Source: Beijerinckiaceae bacterium | GTDB taxonomy: Bacteria > Pseudomonadota > Alphaproteobacteria > Rhizobiales > Beijerinckiaceae | DNA: 64,000 nucleotides | Assembly: GCA_004564215.1 (NCBI GenBank) | Contig: CP024846.1 | Location: 620,001-684,000, forward strand | Reading direction: 5' to 3' | Shown: one piece after another, positions 19,593-28,599 of the stretch | How the letters are laid out: each line of letters opens with the position of its first letter | Numbering within the stretch: position 1 is the first letter of the stretch | The notes under the pieces: model-generated | Databases searched by the model: none | What the model was told of the DNA's origin: nothing | What the model saw: only the letters and a program-made list of their open reading frames with translations | Made by a program: the position numbers and the translations under genes

Positions 19593-21245
19593 ATGGCCGT
19601 CGTACTCGATCTCGCCGATATTCAAGGCAATATCCTTACCGCTTACGGACGGCAGGGCTTCCCAAAAGCCCGCTTCATGCTCTTTCATATCGACAGAGGC
19701 GATTATGCGCGGAAATTCGTGTCCGCATTGCTGCCGTCGATCACCACGGCCCTGCGCTGGCCATCGGCCCAGGCAATCCCGACCGGCAAAATCGCGGTGG
19801 AACGTCCTGAGGTCACCGTCAATATAGCGTTCACCTGGTACGGTCTCCTCGCGCTCGGCATTCCTACCCGCACATTGCGTGGCATGCCGGATGAGTTCAT
19901 CGACGGCATGACATTGCGCGCGCCGATGCTCGGCGACGATTTCAAGGGCCCCCAGTGGAAGGAGGCTTGGGACGAAGTCTGGTTTCACAACGGCAGCGAC
20001 CGCGGCACCCATCCGGACACGGTGCATATCCTCATCACGCTCAATGCGCAGATGAATCCGGACGGAACAGCAGTCGCGGCCTTAGAAAAGAAAACCCGGG
20101 AAATCGAAGTGCTGCGGCTGACCACGGGCGGCCTCAGGCTTCTCACCGGCCATAATCAAAAAGGCCGCCCGCGCCAACAATTTCAAGAATTGTCGGCAAT
20201 CCTGGAGCATGGCGCGGATGGCAAGGTCAAAGCCGTGGCGAAGGAGCATTTCGGCTTCACCGACGCGATCGGCGACCCGGTTTTCGAGGGACAATATCCC
20301 GACGGATATGAACGCCATTTTGCGGTCGGCAATGGCGCCCTCGACAGCAAGGGCAATTGGCGTCCCCTGGCCACGGGCGAATTTCTGCTCGGCTATCCTG
20401 ACGAGGGGCAAGAGATCGCAGGCGCGGCGATGCCGTTGAGTTTCAGCCGCAACGGCACATTCATGGCCTATCGCAAGCTCCATGAAAATGTCATCGCGTT
20501 TCATGATTTCATGATGAAAACGGCGGAGCGCTTTGGAGCTGTCTTCGGACTCCAAAATCCTTACGATGCGCGTGAAATGCTCATGGCAAAGATGGCGGGA
20601 CGCTGGTCGGACGGCGTGCCTCTCTCGGCGGCGCCGACGATCGAGGCCTGGAAAGCGTTTAACCTGAAATATCCAGACGTCGACTATACCGCCGACAAGC
20701 CGGGCTGGGCGGCTCGCTATGCGGCACTCACAAATTTTACCTTTCGGGACGATCCCGACGGGAGCAAATGTCCGATGACCGCCCATATGCGGCGGACCAA
20801 TACACGGGATATGCTCGATCCGACCGGCCTTGGCACCTCCGCCTTGAACAATCGGCGCCGTATCCTGCGGCGCGGCCTGCCCTATGGCGATCCAACCACC
20901 CGTGTGAGCGATGCCGAAGAGCACGGACTCGTCATGCTGGTCGTCTGCGCGAGCCTGTTCCGGCAGTTCGAATTTCTTCAACAGCAATGGATCAACTCGG
21001 GATTCGTCGCCGGCGCGGGCAATGACACCTGCCCCCTCGTCGGCAATCATTCCGACGGCAAACCCGGCGGGGAACATGGACCCAAAGCCAAATATGTCAT
21101 TCCCGCCGCACAAGGATCTGGCCATCCGCCCTTTATCGTCGAGGGCGTCCCGCAATTCGTCGAAACACGCGGGGGTGAATATTTCTTCGCGCCGAGCATG
21201 ACTGCCTTGCGGATGATCGGTATGGGCGTGGTCGACCCAACGTGA
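19593..21245 (+). CDS. DyP-type heme peroxidase, long form
   Basis: A dye-decolourising-type peroxidase of 550 residues, longer than most bacterial members (about 300-400) because of inserted segments. DyP hallmarks seen are the N-terminal DIQGNIL, the distal-side motif GFTDAIGDP at residues 221-229 (Asp224 as the catalytic acid) and the proximal heme-ligand region CPMTAHMRRTNTRD with His near residue 397, followed by RRILRRGLPYGDP. The usual GxxDG motif has Ala at position 225 in place of the second Gly, a small deviation. No signal peptide is seen. It is placed between two paralogous unknown genes and a P450, which suggests peroxide-driven oxidation of a common, probably lipidic, substrate (inference). 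Confidence 0.88.
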   Translation: MAVVLDLADIQGNILTAYGRQGFPKARFMLFHIDRGDYARKFVSALLPSITTALRWPSAQAIPTGKIAVERPEVTVNIAFTWYGLLALGIPTRTLRGMPDEFIDGMTLRAPMLGDDFKGPQWKEAWDEVWFHNGSDRGTHPDTVHILITLNAQMNPDGTAVAALEKKTREIEVLRLTTGGLRLLTGHNQKGRPRQQFQELSAILEHGADGKVKAVAKEHFGFTDAIGDPVFEGQYPDGYERHFAVGNGALDSKGNWRPLATGEFLLGYPDEGQEIAGAAMPLSFSRNGTFMAYRKLHENVIAFHDFMMKTAERFGAVFGLQNPYDAREMLMAKMAGRWSDGVPLSAAPTIEAWKAFNLKYPDVDYTADKPGWAARYAALTNFTFRDDPDGSKCPMTAHMRRTNTRDMLDPTGLGTSALNNRRRILRRGLPYGDPTTRVSDAEEHGLVMLVVCASLFRQFEFLQQQWINSGFVAGAGNDTCPLVGNHSDGKPGGEHGPKAKYVIPAAQGSGHPPFIVEGVPQFVETRGGEYFFAPSMTALRMIGMGVVDPT

Positions 21246-21273
21246 AACTCGTAACGATGGGGAGGAACGATCG

Positions 21274-22623
21274 ATGACATTGCCAAATTTCGTGGCGGTT
21301 CTTGGACTGCGCCTGCGGATGATTTTCGAGGGGCTTGTCGCACTGTACCAAATTCCCGCGGCCGTCTTTGCAGCCAAGGGCTCCGGCCTGCGGGAAAAGG
21401 CAACGGCGGCGTTCCAGGAGCCGCTGGTGCAAAGGCAGGGCTTCCGCGTGTTTCGTGCCTTCCTTCCCAATTCCCCTGTTCTGCCGAAGCGCTTCGTCAA
21501 ATCCTATCCCAATAATGGCACGGCTCTGGTGACCCGCCACGATGACGTCATCGAGGTGCTCGATCGAAATGCCGATTTCGAGGTTGTCTATGAACCTCGA
21601 ATGCGGGCGATCACCGGAGGAGAAAACTTCTTCCTCGGAATGCAGGATACCGCGCTTTATACGCGCGATGTGTCCAACATGCGCCTAGCGATGCGGCGCG
21701 ATGACGTTGCAACCTTCGTCGAGCCGCTGGCGCAAGGGCTGGCCAAAAAGCTTGTCGCCGAAAAATCCGGCCGAATTGATGTGCCGCCTGACCTCACCCT
21801 GCCGGTGCCGACCGCGATCGTCACCGATTATTTCGGCGTCACGGGGGCGAGCGACGGCGATTTCATGAACTGGGCGACCCTGATGTTTCGCTATCTCTTC
21901 GCCGATCTGACCGGAGATCAAAAGCTAGAGCACGACGCCCTTGAAGCCGCGGCTTCCTGCCGCTCGGTAATCGATGCCACCATCGCTCACCGCAAGTCGA
22001 CAGGTGAGCAGAAGGACGATGTGCTCGGACGTTGTCTTCCTATGCAGGCAGCCGGCCTCCCCGGCATGAGCGATCTCGATATTCGCAATAACCTCCTCGG
22101 CCTGGTCATCGGTGCAATTCCCACGATCTCCAAGGCAAGCGTTCTGGCCCTCGAACAATTGCTCGACCGGCCCGCCGCCTTTGCATCGGCGCAGCAGGCC
22201 GCACTCGACGGCGACGACAGTCTGTTTGCCGCCCATGTCTTCGAGGCACTTAGGTTCAACCCGATCAATCCCTTTATCTATCGGCGTGCCGCGCGCGACA
22301 CGCAGATCGCGGCGGGACATTTCCGCGCGCGCAAGATCCCCAAAGACACGATGGTGCTTGCGGCCAATCTCTCCGCGATGTTCGATCCCTTGAAAATCGA
22401 AGATCCCGAGGCCTTCCGCGCGGGTAGACCCTGGGGCGACTATATCCTTTGGGGATATGGACTCCACGGCTGTTTCGGTGCCTATGTCAATCGCGCGGTC
22501 TTGCCAGCGATCCTCAAACCGCTTGTGATGAAGCCGGGTCTGCGGCGTGCGGCTGGCGAAGCGGGCCAGATCGACACGGGGGGGACCCAGTTTCCTCAGC
22601 ATTTCGTGCTCGAATGGAACTAA
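21274..22623 (+). CDS. cytochrome P450-like protein with atypical I helix
   Basis: A 449-residue P450. The heme-thiolate motif is WGYGLHGCFGAYVNR with Cys400; the usual leading Phe (FxxGxHxCxG) is replaced by Trp. The K-helix ExxR is Glu324-Arg327 in EALRFNPINP. The I-helix region at about 276-289 reads GLVIGAIPTISKAS and lacks the acid-Thr pair that activates O2 in ordinary monooxygenases. This suggests a P450 that handles peroxides or hydroperoxides rather than O2 plus reductase; no ferredoxin or reductase gene is adjacent. The N-terminus has a long, weakly hydrophobic helix (FVAVLGLRLRMIFEGLVALY). It is the last gene of the operon, 28 bp after the DyP gene. Confidence 0.87.
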   Translation: MTLPNFVAVLGLRLRMIFEGLVALYQIPAAVFAAKGSGLREKATAAFQEPLVQRQGFRVFRAFLPNSPVLPKRFVKSYPNNGTALVTRHDDVIEVLDRNADFEVVYEPRMRAITGGENFFLGMQDTALYTRDVSNMRLAMRRDDVATFVEPLAQGLAKKLVAEKSGRIDVPPDLTLPVPTAIVTDYFGVTGASDGDFMNWATLMFRYLFADLTGDQKLEHDALEAAASCRSVIDATIAHRKSTGEQKDDVLGRCLPMQAAGLPGMSDLDIRNNLLGLVIGAIPTISKASVLALEQLLDRPAAFASAQQAALDGDDSLFAAHVFEALRFNPINPFIYRRAARDTQIAAGHFRARKIPKDTMVLAANLSAMFDPLKIEDPEAFRAGRPWGDYILWGYGLHGCFGAYVNRAVLPAILKPLVMKPGLRRAAGEAGQIDTGGTQFPQHFVLEWN

Positions 22624-22666
22624 AGCAGGCGATGGCAAAAAAGCATCATTTAGCTTCCGCTAGGCT

Positions 22667-24052
22667 TCAAACCTTCAAGATCTGCTCCACGATATTCAGC
22701 AGCGCTTGGCGATAGGCGGCGAAGGCGAATTGTTTTTCATAAATCCGGCGCGTGGGTGAAGTTTTTCGGTCGGCCCCGCGCTGGTGACGATTGGCAAAGA
22801 CAAGCCGCATGGCCGCTGCGAATTGGGCGGCGGTTTCGGCCACAGTCACATTTGATAGATGCGCCGCGTCGAGGCCGCTGCCGCGAAAGGCGAGTGGCGT
22901 TGCGATGAGCGGTGCGCCGCTCGACAGCGCCTCGATCATTTTGATCGAGATCCCATGCCCGGCAGTTGCCGGCAGGAGAACCCCCGCGGCTTTGCCATAA
23001 GCGGCATGAAGATCGCCGACCCGGCCCAGAAACAAAGGAGCGTAGGCCCGATAGAGACTTGGCGCATGGCTGCGCATCTGTTGGTCGATATTGCCAAGGA
23101 TCTTGACCGGAACACCGGGGGCCAGCGGCATCACTTCTTCCAAGAACCAAACGAGACTGAGGACATTGGCATGATTGGCACTGGCGATAATGATGAAATC
23201 CTCGCCGCCCGGACCTACCTCCGCCGATTTGACGGTCGGATAAAGCAAGGCATGCCGCTTTTCGGGAACGAGCTTTTGGAAAGCCGCAGCCTCTTCATCA
23301 TTGAGATGCACCAGAATATCGGCCGGCTGCATGGCCTCGATTTCGATTTTAAGCATGTCCTCAAAACTGGCCGCCGGCGGGAGTGTTAGTCCGCCGCGAT
23401 GGCGCAAAGCGTATTGGCGCGCCTGCAGATCATGGGTGTCGAGAAGAATGGGACATTGAGCCCGGTCGCGCAGGCGCGTCGCAACCGCCATGCAGAAAAA
23501 ATGGTTGCAATGGATGAGATCGATGCGCGGCAGACTCGCAAGCGCGACCGGGAGCGCAGCGAGCTTTGCGATTTCGACCCGCATGGCCGCGTAATTGCCG
23601 CGGAGCCATCGAGACAGAGCGGCCAGAAAGCCCGCGTTCACGATTTTTTGTAGCGGCATGCCCGCGTAGAGACGAATATCGGCCTCAAGGTCGCCGCTCG
23701 CGGCAAAATAGGCTTTGCAGGACGCAGATCCGTCCACACTTCCTGGCGTGTCGGCGACGGCGAGGCTGACGACCGTTGCGCCGAGGCTCCGATAGGCCCG
23801 CGCTTGAGAGACAAAAACCTGATGACTGCCGCAGGAATGCCATGCCGGGTGAACGATCGTCACGACCTTGCCGGCGAGCAGCCCGTCGCGAGCGGGAGCC
23901 GCGGACGGCAAAGCTGCACCTTTAGGATTACTCAACCATCGCAAAATTCGCAAAATACGGCTCCAACGGGGCCTTGCACCGGCCCCAGCCGAAAAAGCAG
24001 GGGTCCAGGTTGGGCCGCATAAGCTTCGGCTTGATCGAAACGGCTCGGTCAA
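22667..24052 (-). CDS. glycosyltransferase, GT-B (family 4-like)
   Basis: A 461-residue retaining-type glycosyltransferase. The N-terminal Rossmann domain begins at KVVTIVHPAWHSCGSHQVFV (about residue 62) and includes DLIHCNHFF and LLDTHDLQARQY. The C-terminal donor domain has KILGNIDQQ and the sugar-nucleotide site region VLLPATAGHGISIKMIEALSSGAPLIATPLAFRG, with the E-x7-like pattern typical of GT4. The start is uncertain: the longest frame uses TTG at 24050-24052 and adds a Pro/Ala/Arg-rich leader of about 60 residues that may not be translated. It is divergent from another glycosyltransferase gene, within a surface-polysaccharide neighbourhood. Confidence 0.85.
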   Translation of the reverse strand: MTEPFRSSRSLCGPTWTPAFSAGAGARPRWSRILRILRWLSNPKGAALPSAAPARDGLLAGKVVTIVHPAWHSCGSHQVFVSQARAYRSLGATVVSLAVADTPGSVDGSASCKAYFAASGDLEADIRLYAGMPLQKIVNAGFLAALSRWLRGNYAAMRVEIAKLAALPVALASLPRIDLIHCNHFFCMAVATRLRDRAQCPILLDTHDLQARQYALRHRGGLTLPPAASFEDMLKIEIEAMQPADILVHLNDEEAAAFQKLVPEKRHALLYPTVKSAEVGPGGEDFIIIASANHANVLSLVWFLEEVMPLAPGVPVKILGNIDQQMRSHAPSLYRAYAPLFLGRVGDLHAAYGKAAGVLLPATAGHGISIKMIEALSSGAPLIATPLAFRGSGLDAAHLSNVTVAETAAQFAAAMRLVFANRHQRGADRKTSPTRRIYEKQFAFAAYRQALLNIVEQILKV

Positions 24053-24246
24053 GCTACAGGGACCTGAGATTTCTTCGCAAGGGCTCCAGGCCGGATAGAA
24101 AGAACAAGCAATTCAGAAAACCGACACCAGACTCAAGAATAATAGCTTTGCAGTCAAATTTCGGACCAAAACTGGCGTTGCTTATCCTCTCTTCGCGATC
24201 CCATCGATATGGCAATGGCCTCAATTCAGAGTGAATCCTAGAGCAA

Positions 24247-25095
24247 ATGGAAAATTCAGTTTCACCCAACAAGAAGAACTATGGCATCGCCGTCATCGCC
24301 AATGACAAAATCATCAACTGGCTGCTGCCATTTCTCGAAAGCTACCTCGCGACAAATGCCGCTACGCCGCTTTATCTCATCCCCTATGACGACAACGTCG
24401 CTTTGACGCGCCGCGCGGCCGATATTTACGGGGTTCATTTCGTCGACCCGGATAGCGCAGAGCTCGACGCTCTGGCGAAGCGGCTCTACCCGTTGTTTCC
24501 CGGACATCGCCGCCGTCTGCGCAAGTTCCTTGCCTTGGCACTGCCGCTGGACGAAGTCATCTATCTTGATGTCGACATAATTTTGTTTCGTGATTTCAGC
24601 AAGATGTTCGGCCGCCTCGAAGCCGGCAAGAGCGACTTCATCGTGGCGGCGCCGACAGCCGACTATGTCTATAATCGAAAGCGCAACCAATATGATTTCC
24701 TTCGCGACGTCATGTTGTTCAATGACGGATTTTTCGTGACTTCAAAAGAAATTCTCAGCCTCAAGGATTTCTACGAAGTGATCGAACAGGACGAGAAGAT
24801 TTTTCATGCCGTACGCCAGCGCGGCATGTTGTTCGCGCAACCGGTCACCAATTTTGTCACCCATCGGCGGGGTCTGAAAATTACCCCTTTGCACAAATGC
24901 CTCCCAGGGGCGTCGGGCGAAAGCTTCTACAAAGCCGAAGGCGTCACATTCGACGCCGAGGGACCGCGCGACGTCCTCGGCAACAAGATCTATTTCGCCC
25001 ATTGGGCCGGAGCTGTAACGCTTCCGAGCCGCCGCGTCTTCGATGCGGCGTGGCGGCAACTCTCTCACAAGGCTGCGGCCCGGATGAAGATTTGA
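24247..25095 (+). CDS. putative GT-A glycosyltransferase
   Basis: A 282-residue protein with the layout of a nucleotide-sugar transferase of GT8-like type: an N-terminal strand (YGIAVIANDKIINWLLPFLESYL), a sugar-nucleotide fold and the metal-binding DxD at Asp108-Val-Asp110 in VIYLDVDIILFRDFS. A later region (MLFNDGFFVTSKEILSL) matches the acceptor-site pattern NxGFF, and KIYFAHWAG near the C-terminus supplies the H-x-W/x-G type motif. No signal peptide. The donor sugar is unknown. It is followed 41 bp later by the LptF/G-like permease gene. Confidence 0.75.
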   Translation: MENSVSPNKKNYGIAVIANDKIINWLLPFLESYLATNAATPLYLIPYDDNVALTRRAADIYGVHFVDPDSAELDALAKRLYPLFPGHRRRLRKFLALALPLDEVIYLDVDIILFRDFSKMFGRLEAGKSDFIVAAPTADYVYNRKRNQYDFLRDVMLFNDGFFVTSKEILSLKDFYEVIEQDEKIFHAVRQRGMLFAQPVTNFVTHRRGLKITPLHKCLPGASGESFYKAEGVTFDAEGPRDVLGNKIYFAHWAGAVTLPSRRVFDAAWRQLSHKAAARMKI

Positions 25096-25136
25096 CCAGC
25101 TCTTCCCCAGACGATGCGGGCGGGACGTAGCCAGCG

Positions 25137-26273
25137 ATGCCTCGTCTTCTGTTCATTTATTTTGCCAAGCGGATTGCGATTTCGTCGCTGCTGATAGCCT
25201 TGGGCCTTTGCGCTCCGGTCGTCATGACTTCGCTTTTCCATTATCTGCCACCGGCCGCGATCCGCGGCGGGCTGCTGACACCAGCGCTTCTTGGGACCTT
25301 ACCCACGGTTCTCTACATCGCCCTGCCGATGGCCGTCGGCGTCGCCGTCGCGCTCGAGTTCGCGCGCATGTCGTCCGACGGGATGATCGCGGTCCTCTAT
25401 TCCATACGTCTTTCGGTTTGGGCGATTTGTCTTCCGGCTGTGTTCGTTTCGATCGTCGCGGTCGGAGCCGGCTATTGGATCTCCTCGGATTTCGCACCCT
25501 CCAACGTCGGCAAGATGCACGATGTGATTCACGTGATCCGCAATTCGCTCAATCACAGAATGCTGGAGCCGGCGCAGTTCTACACCTTCAATAATGGTGC
25601 GCGGACGATCTATTTTCAGCGCTGGCGCTCCCCGGATGTCGTTTCCGGCATGTTCATCCATCAACTTTCCGCGGAAAAGAACGAGGAGCAAATCATCACC
25701 GCGGCCCAAACCGAGTTCCGGCGTAACGCACAGGGCGTCGTGTTGATCCTGACCAATGGATCGATCCAAACGCATCCCATCGACGGTTCGGCTATTCGGA
25801 CGGCGAATTTCGATGAATATGCGATGTCGATCGACATGCAGGGTTCAACCGGCTTGCCACAACGCAGTTGGCGCGGCGTCTTCGAATTGCCGTTGACGGG
25901 GTTTTTTCACCAGAGGCCGTCCAGAATCTGGGCCCCGCGCCTTTATGCCGAATGGATGAGCGAAGCCGCCAAGCGGTGCGGCATCCCCTTGCTGGCCTTG
26001 ACCCACGCGCTGCTTGCGATCGGGCTCGTGCTGAGCGTCTCTTCGGCGAGCGGCCGCGGATCTTCGGCAACGACAGCGACGGTGCTGGCGATCCCGGCGA
26101 TCCACGTCGCCATTCTAGTGTCCGCAGAAACCTTGGTGCGCCAGGATCCCCGGCTCATTTGGTTGGTCGGCTTCGCGATTCTCGTCGAATTTGCCTTGGC
26201 CCTTTTTCTCATAAGGCGGCAAAACGCGAATTTTCCGGTGCCCAAGGATCTCGTCGCGGCGCCGGTCGGCTAA
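25137..26273 (+). CDS. LptF/LptG (YjgP/YjgQ) family permease
   Basis: A 378-residue inner-membrane protein with the LptF/G layout: three N-terminal membrane segments (about 10-35, 50-78 and 100-125), a periplasmic beta-jellyroll-like domain of about 150 residues (AQFYTFNNGARTIYFQRW, then GVVLILTNGSIQTHPIDG) and three C-terminal segments from about 285. In the LPS transport system LptF and LptG form the LptB2FG extractor, usually as an adjacent pair near lptD. Here a single copy sits after a glycosyltransferase and convergent with a Wzm/Wzt exporter (stops overlap by 4 bp). It may be a second, specialised permease rather than the housekeeping LptF. Confidence in the family is high, in the exact role low. 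Confidence 0.8.
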   Translation: MPRLLFIYFAKRIAISSLLIALGLCAPVVMTSLFHYLPPAAIRGGLLTPALLGTLPTVLYIALPMAVGVAVALEFARMSSDGMIAVLYSIRLSVWAICLPAVFVSIVAVGAGYWISSDFAPSNVGKMHDVIHVIRNSLNHRMLEPAQFYTFNNGARTIYFQRWRSPDVVSGMFIHQLSAEKNEEQIITAAQTEFRRNAQGVVLILTNGSIQTHPIDGSAIRTANFDEYAMSIDMQGSTGLPQRSWRGVFELPLTGFFHQRPSRIWAPRLYAEWMSEAAKRCGIPLLALTHALLAIGLVLSVSSASGRGSSATTATVLAIPAIHVAILVSAETLVRQDPRLIWLVGFAILVEFALALFLIRRQNANFPVPKDLVAAPVG

Positions 26274-27043
26274 GCCAATTTCAGCGTCTCGGCGATCGCC
26301 ATCTTTGGCTTGCCCTCAATCGTCTCGCGATAAGCGGCGATGACATGGCTTGCGGCGCCAAGGTCGCGCACCGCGCCATCCTCGATCCAGAGCACTCGAT
26401 CGCAAAGGCTTTCCAGGGCCATCAGATCGTGGGACACGACGAGGATCGTGCCATGCGCAGCGAAATCCTTGATGAAAGCATCGCATTTCGCCCCGAAGGT
26501 CGCATCGCCGACCGAGAGCGCTTCATCCACAATCAGAATCTCCGCATCGGCATGCGCACAGACGGCAAAGGCAAGCCGCGCCGCCATGCCGCTCGAATAG
26601 AGCTTGAGAGGCTGATGAAAGAAATCGCCGATATCGGCAAAGGCGGCAATCTGGGGAAGCCTGGCTTCGATGGCGGACCGGCGCAGGCCCAGAATGGCCC
26701 CCCCGATCAAGGCATTCTCCCGGCCAGTCAATTCATGGTCGAACCCAGCGCCGAGCGCGAGGATCGGCGCGACCCGGCCGGTGACTTTCGCCGTGCCGAC
26801 GGTCGGCAAGGTGATGCCGCAGATAATCTGCAAGAGAGTGGTTTTGCCAGCGCCGTTGCGGCCAATGATGCCGATCCTTTCGCCGCGGCGGACCTTGAAG
26901 CTGATATCCCGAAGCACCCAGTGCTTATGGTAGAACTGCTTCCAATGGCCGAAGATCGCCTGCTTAAGCTGATCATTGCGCCGCATATAGAGCTGGAACG
27001 CTTTGCCCACGCGATCGCAGCTAATGACAACATCAGATGACAT
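26270..27043 (-). CDS. polysaccharide ABC exporter ATPase, Wzt/KpsT type
   Basis: The nucleotide-binding subunit of an ABC-2 type exporter for capsule, O-antigen or teichoic-acid-like polymers. The 257 residues hold Walker A (GRNGAGKTTLL), the family-typical signature region LYSSGMAARLAFAV and Walker B (ILIVDEALSVGD). The N-terminal helix with the motif YMRRNDQLKQ is characteristic of polysaccharide exporters. There is no C-terminal carbohydrate-binding extension, so chain-length capping by Wzt itself is not expected. The start overlaps the end of the permease gene by 11 bp. Confidence 0.93.
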   Translation of the reverse strand: MSSDVVISCDRVGKAFQLYMRRNDQLKQAIFGHWKQFYHKHWVLRDISFKVRRGERIGIIGRNGAGKTTLLQIICGITLPTVGTAKVTGRVAPILALGAGFDHELTGRENALIGGAILGLRRSAIEARLPQIAAFADIGDFFHQPLKLYSSGMAARLAFAVCAHADAEILIVDEALSVGDATFGAKCDAFIKDFAAHGTILVVSHDLMALESLCDRVLWIEDGAVRDLGAASHVIAAYRETIEGKPKMAIAETLKLA

Positions 27044-27836
27044 CGACGAACACGGCCTTGTATTGCATGAAAAAACGATAAGCGAAAAAGAAGATCAGAA
27101 TTGAGGCCAAAACCGTCCCCCCATAGAGGAGCAAGCTTGGGAACCTGTTGAACAAAAGGAGATCACGGATCATTTCGACGTAATTTCCGATGGGATTAAG
27201 ATGCAGATAGATGCGCAGATCGGGCGGCACGTCATCAATCGAATAGAAAATCGGCGTCGCGAACATGAAAACCGGCACGATCGAAATCATCAGATGCGCG
27301 ACGTCGCGGGTAAATGATCCGAGCGCCATGAGAAACCACGAGATCCCGAGCAGGAACAAGAAGAACGGCACGAGGACAAAAGGCAAAAGCAAACTGGCCG
27401 GCGGAAGCCACCGCGTGAGCACCAGTTCGAACACCAGGAGCACCCCCAGACTTATCCCGGCATAGACGGTGGCGCGGATTGTTGCCGTCCAGGCGAGCGT
27501 CTCGCTCGGAAAAATCGACTTTTTGATGACTCCGGCATGTTCATGCAGGAGGCCGGGCGATCGGTAGGCGAGTTCGCTGAACAGGTTGAATACAATCAAA
27601 CCGGTAAAGATTGACAAAGCGTAACTGCCGACGCTGCCGCCCTTCGCGGAGGCAGGAACCCCGACAGCATGTGAAAAAATGACCGTATAGGCGCTCAGCA
27701 TCACCAGCGGCCCGAAAATCGCCCAGACCCATCCGAGGATCGACCCGCGAAATCGGACGGCTAATTCCCGCCTGACGACGGCTCTTATCAACTCGCGATA
27801 ATGCCAGGCGTTGGCGAGAGGTGTCAGCAAATTCAT
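27033..27836 (-). CDS. polysaccharide ABC exporter permease, Wzm/KpsM type
   Basis: The membrane subunit paired with the downstream ATPase. The 267 residues contain about six hydrophobic segments and the ABC-2 signature opening (YRELIRAVVRRELAVRFRGSILGWVWAIFGPLVML), followed by SVGSYALSIFTGLIVFNLFSELA and the C-terminal LHLNPIGNYVEMIRDLLL typical of KpsM/Wzm proteins. It transports an undecaprenyl- or lipid-linked polymer across the inner membrane. The neighbouring glycosyltransferases probably build its substrate. Confidence 0.93.
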   Translation of the reverse strand: MNLLTPLANAWHYRELIRAVVRRELAVRFRGSILGWVWAIFGPLVMLSAYTVIFSHAVGVPASAKGGSVGSYALSIFTGLIVFNLFSELAYRSPGLLHEHAGVIKKSIFPSETLAWTATIRATVYAGISLGVLLVFELVLTRWLPPASLLLPFVLVPFFLFLLGISWFLMALGSFTRDVAHLMISIVPVFMFATPIFYSIDDVPPDLRIYLHLNPIGNYVEMIRDLLLFNRFPSLLLYGGTVLASILIFFFAYRFFMQYKAVFVDVI

Positions 27837-27948
27837 TTATGTACAGATCTTAATTTTGGGCCGATGGAAAGATTCAGGCTCGGCGAATTGAGGCGATGTA
27901 GACCAGTTTGAGGCGTCCGCGTCAACGCCGACTGGGAAAAGCTACCGA

Positions 27949-28533
27949 TTACCGCAGAGATTTTGTAAGGGCGTCGATAGTATCTTCAAAACCTGACGTT
28001 TTTCCGACGAGATGTCCCAACATCAAGGCGCCTTCGAGTGTGGCCAGAACGAGTTTCGCAGAATGGGCCGGAGTGAGCCCTGCGCGAATCGTCCCATTGT
28101 TCATCCCCGCTTCCAGCACCGATTCCAGCCAAACAAGATGCCGGTCGAAAAACGCCGCCAAGCCCTCCCGCAGGCGGTCGGGCAAAATGTCGCGCTCACA
28201 CGCCATGACGCCGCAAAGGCACCCCTGACCTTGACGCATCCCCTCAAGATAGAGCTTGGCATAGGCCTCCAGCCGCCCGATGCCAGACTCGCTTTGTTCC
28301 CAAATCGCATGAAGCGCGGCGTCATAACGCTCCGTGTAGCTCTCGATGAGCGCGGCTCCCAGATCCTCCTTGCTGGGGAAATGATGATGGATGCTGGCCT
28401 TGCGGATGCCGATGGCCGCGGCTAGGTCGCCGTAGCTGAAGCCCGCATAGCCGCGCGTCCGCACCAGGAATTCCGCCTGCGCGATCAAACGGCTGCGTGT
28501 ATCGATCGCCGTATTCGCCCGCCCGTGATCCAA
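27949..28533 (-). CDS. TetR/AcrR family transcriptional regulator
   Basis: A 194-residue repressor-type protein. Residues 12-60 form the TetR helix-turn-helix: AEFLVRTRGYAGFSYGDLAAAIGIRKASIHHHFPSKEDL, read in parts as YGDLAAAIGIRKASIHHHF and the usual F-x-x-K. The C-terminal ligand domain has a Cys-x-Cys (GCLCGVMACER). The start is a TTG with GAGG 7 bp before it. It is divergent from the PQQ-associated operon, and a perfect 16-bp palindrome lies between the two, so it very likely controls that operon and itself. The ligand is unknown. Confidence 0.9.
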   Translation of the reverse strand: MDHGRANTAIDTRSRLIAQAEFLVRTRGYAGFSYGDLAAAIGIRKASIHHHFPSKEDLGAALIESYTERYDAALHAIWEQSESGIGRLEAYAKLYLEGMRQGQGCLCGVMACERDILPDRLREGLAAFFDRHLVWLESVLEAGMNNGTIRAGLTPAHSAKLVLATLEGALMLGHLVGKTSGFEDTIDALTKSLR

Positions 28534-28567
28534 AAATCTGCCTCGCCTCCGTTGACGCCGGAATACT

Positions 28568-28583
28568 TACCTACTAGTAGGTA
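28568..28583. promoter_or_regulatory. TetR operator, perfect palindrome
   Basis: TACCTACTAGTAGGTA is a perfect 16-bp inverted repeat. It is centred 42 bp before the TetR start and about 25 bp before the start of the divergent metallohydrolase gene. Palindromes with TAGGTA half-sites are common TetR-family operators, so binding of the adjacent regulator here is the natural reading. Confidence 0.8.
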
Positions 28584-28599
28584 GACCAATGGAGTGAGC

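Noticed and set aside
20082..21500. Minus-strand frame of 472 codons opposite the DyP gene
   Set aside because: The DyP frame has all expected motifs and RBS; the antisense protein has none.
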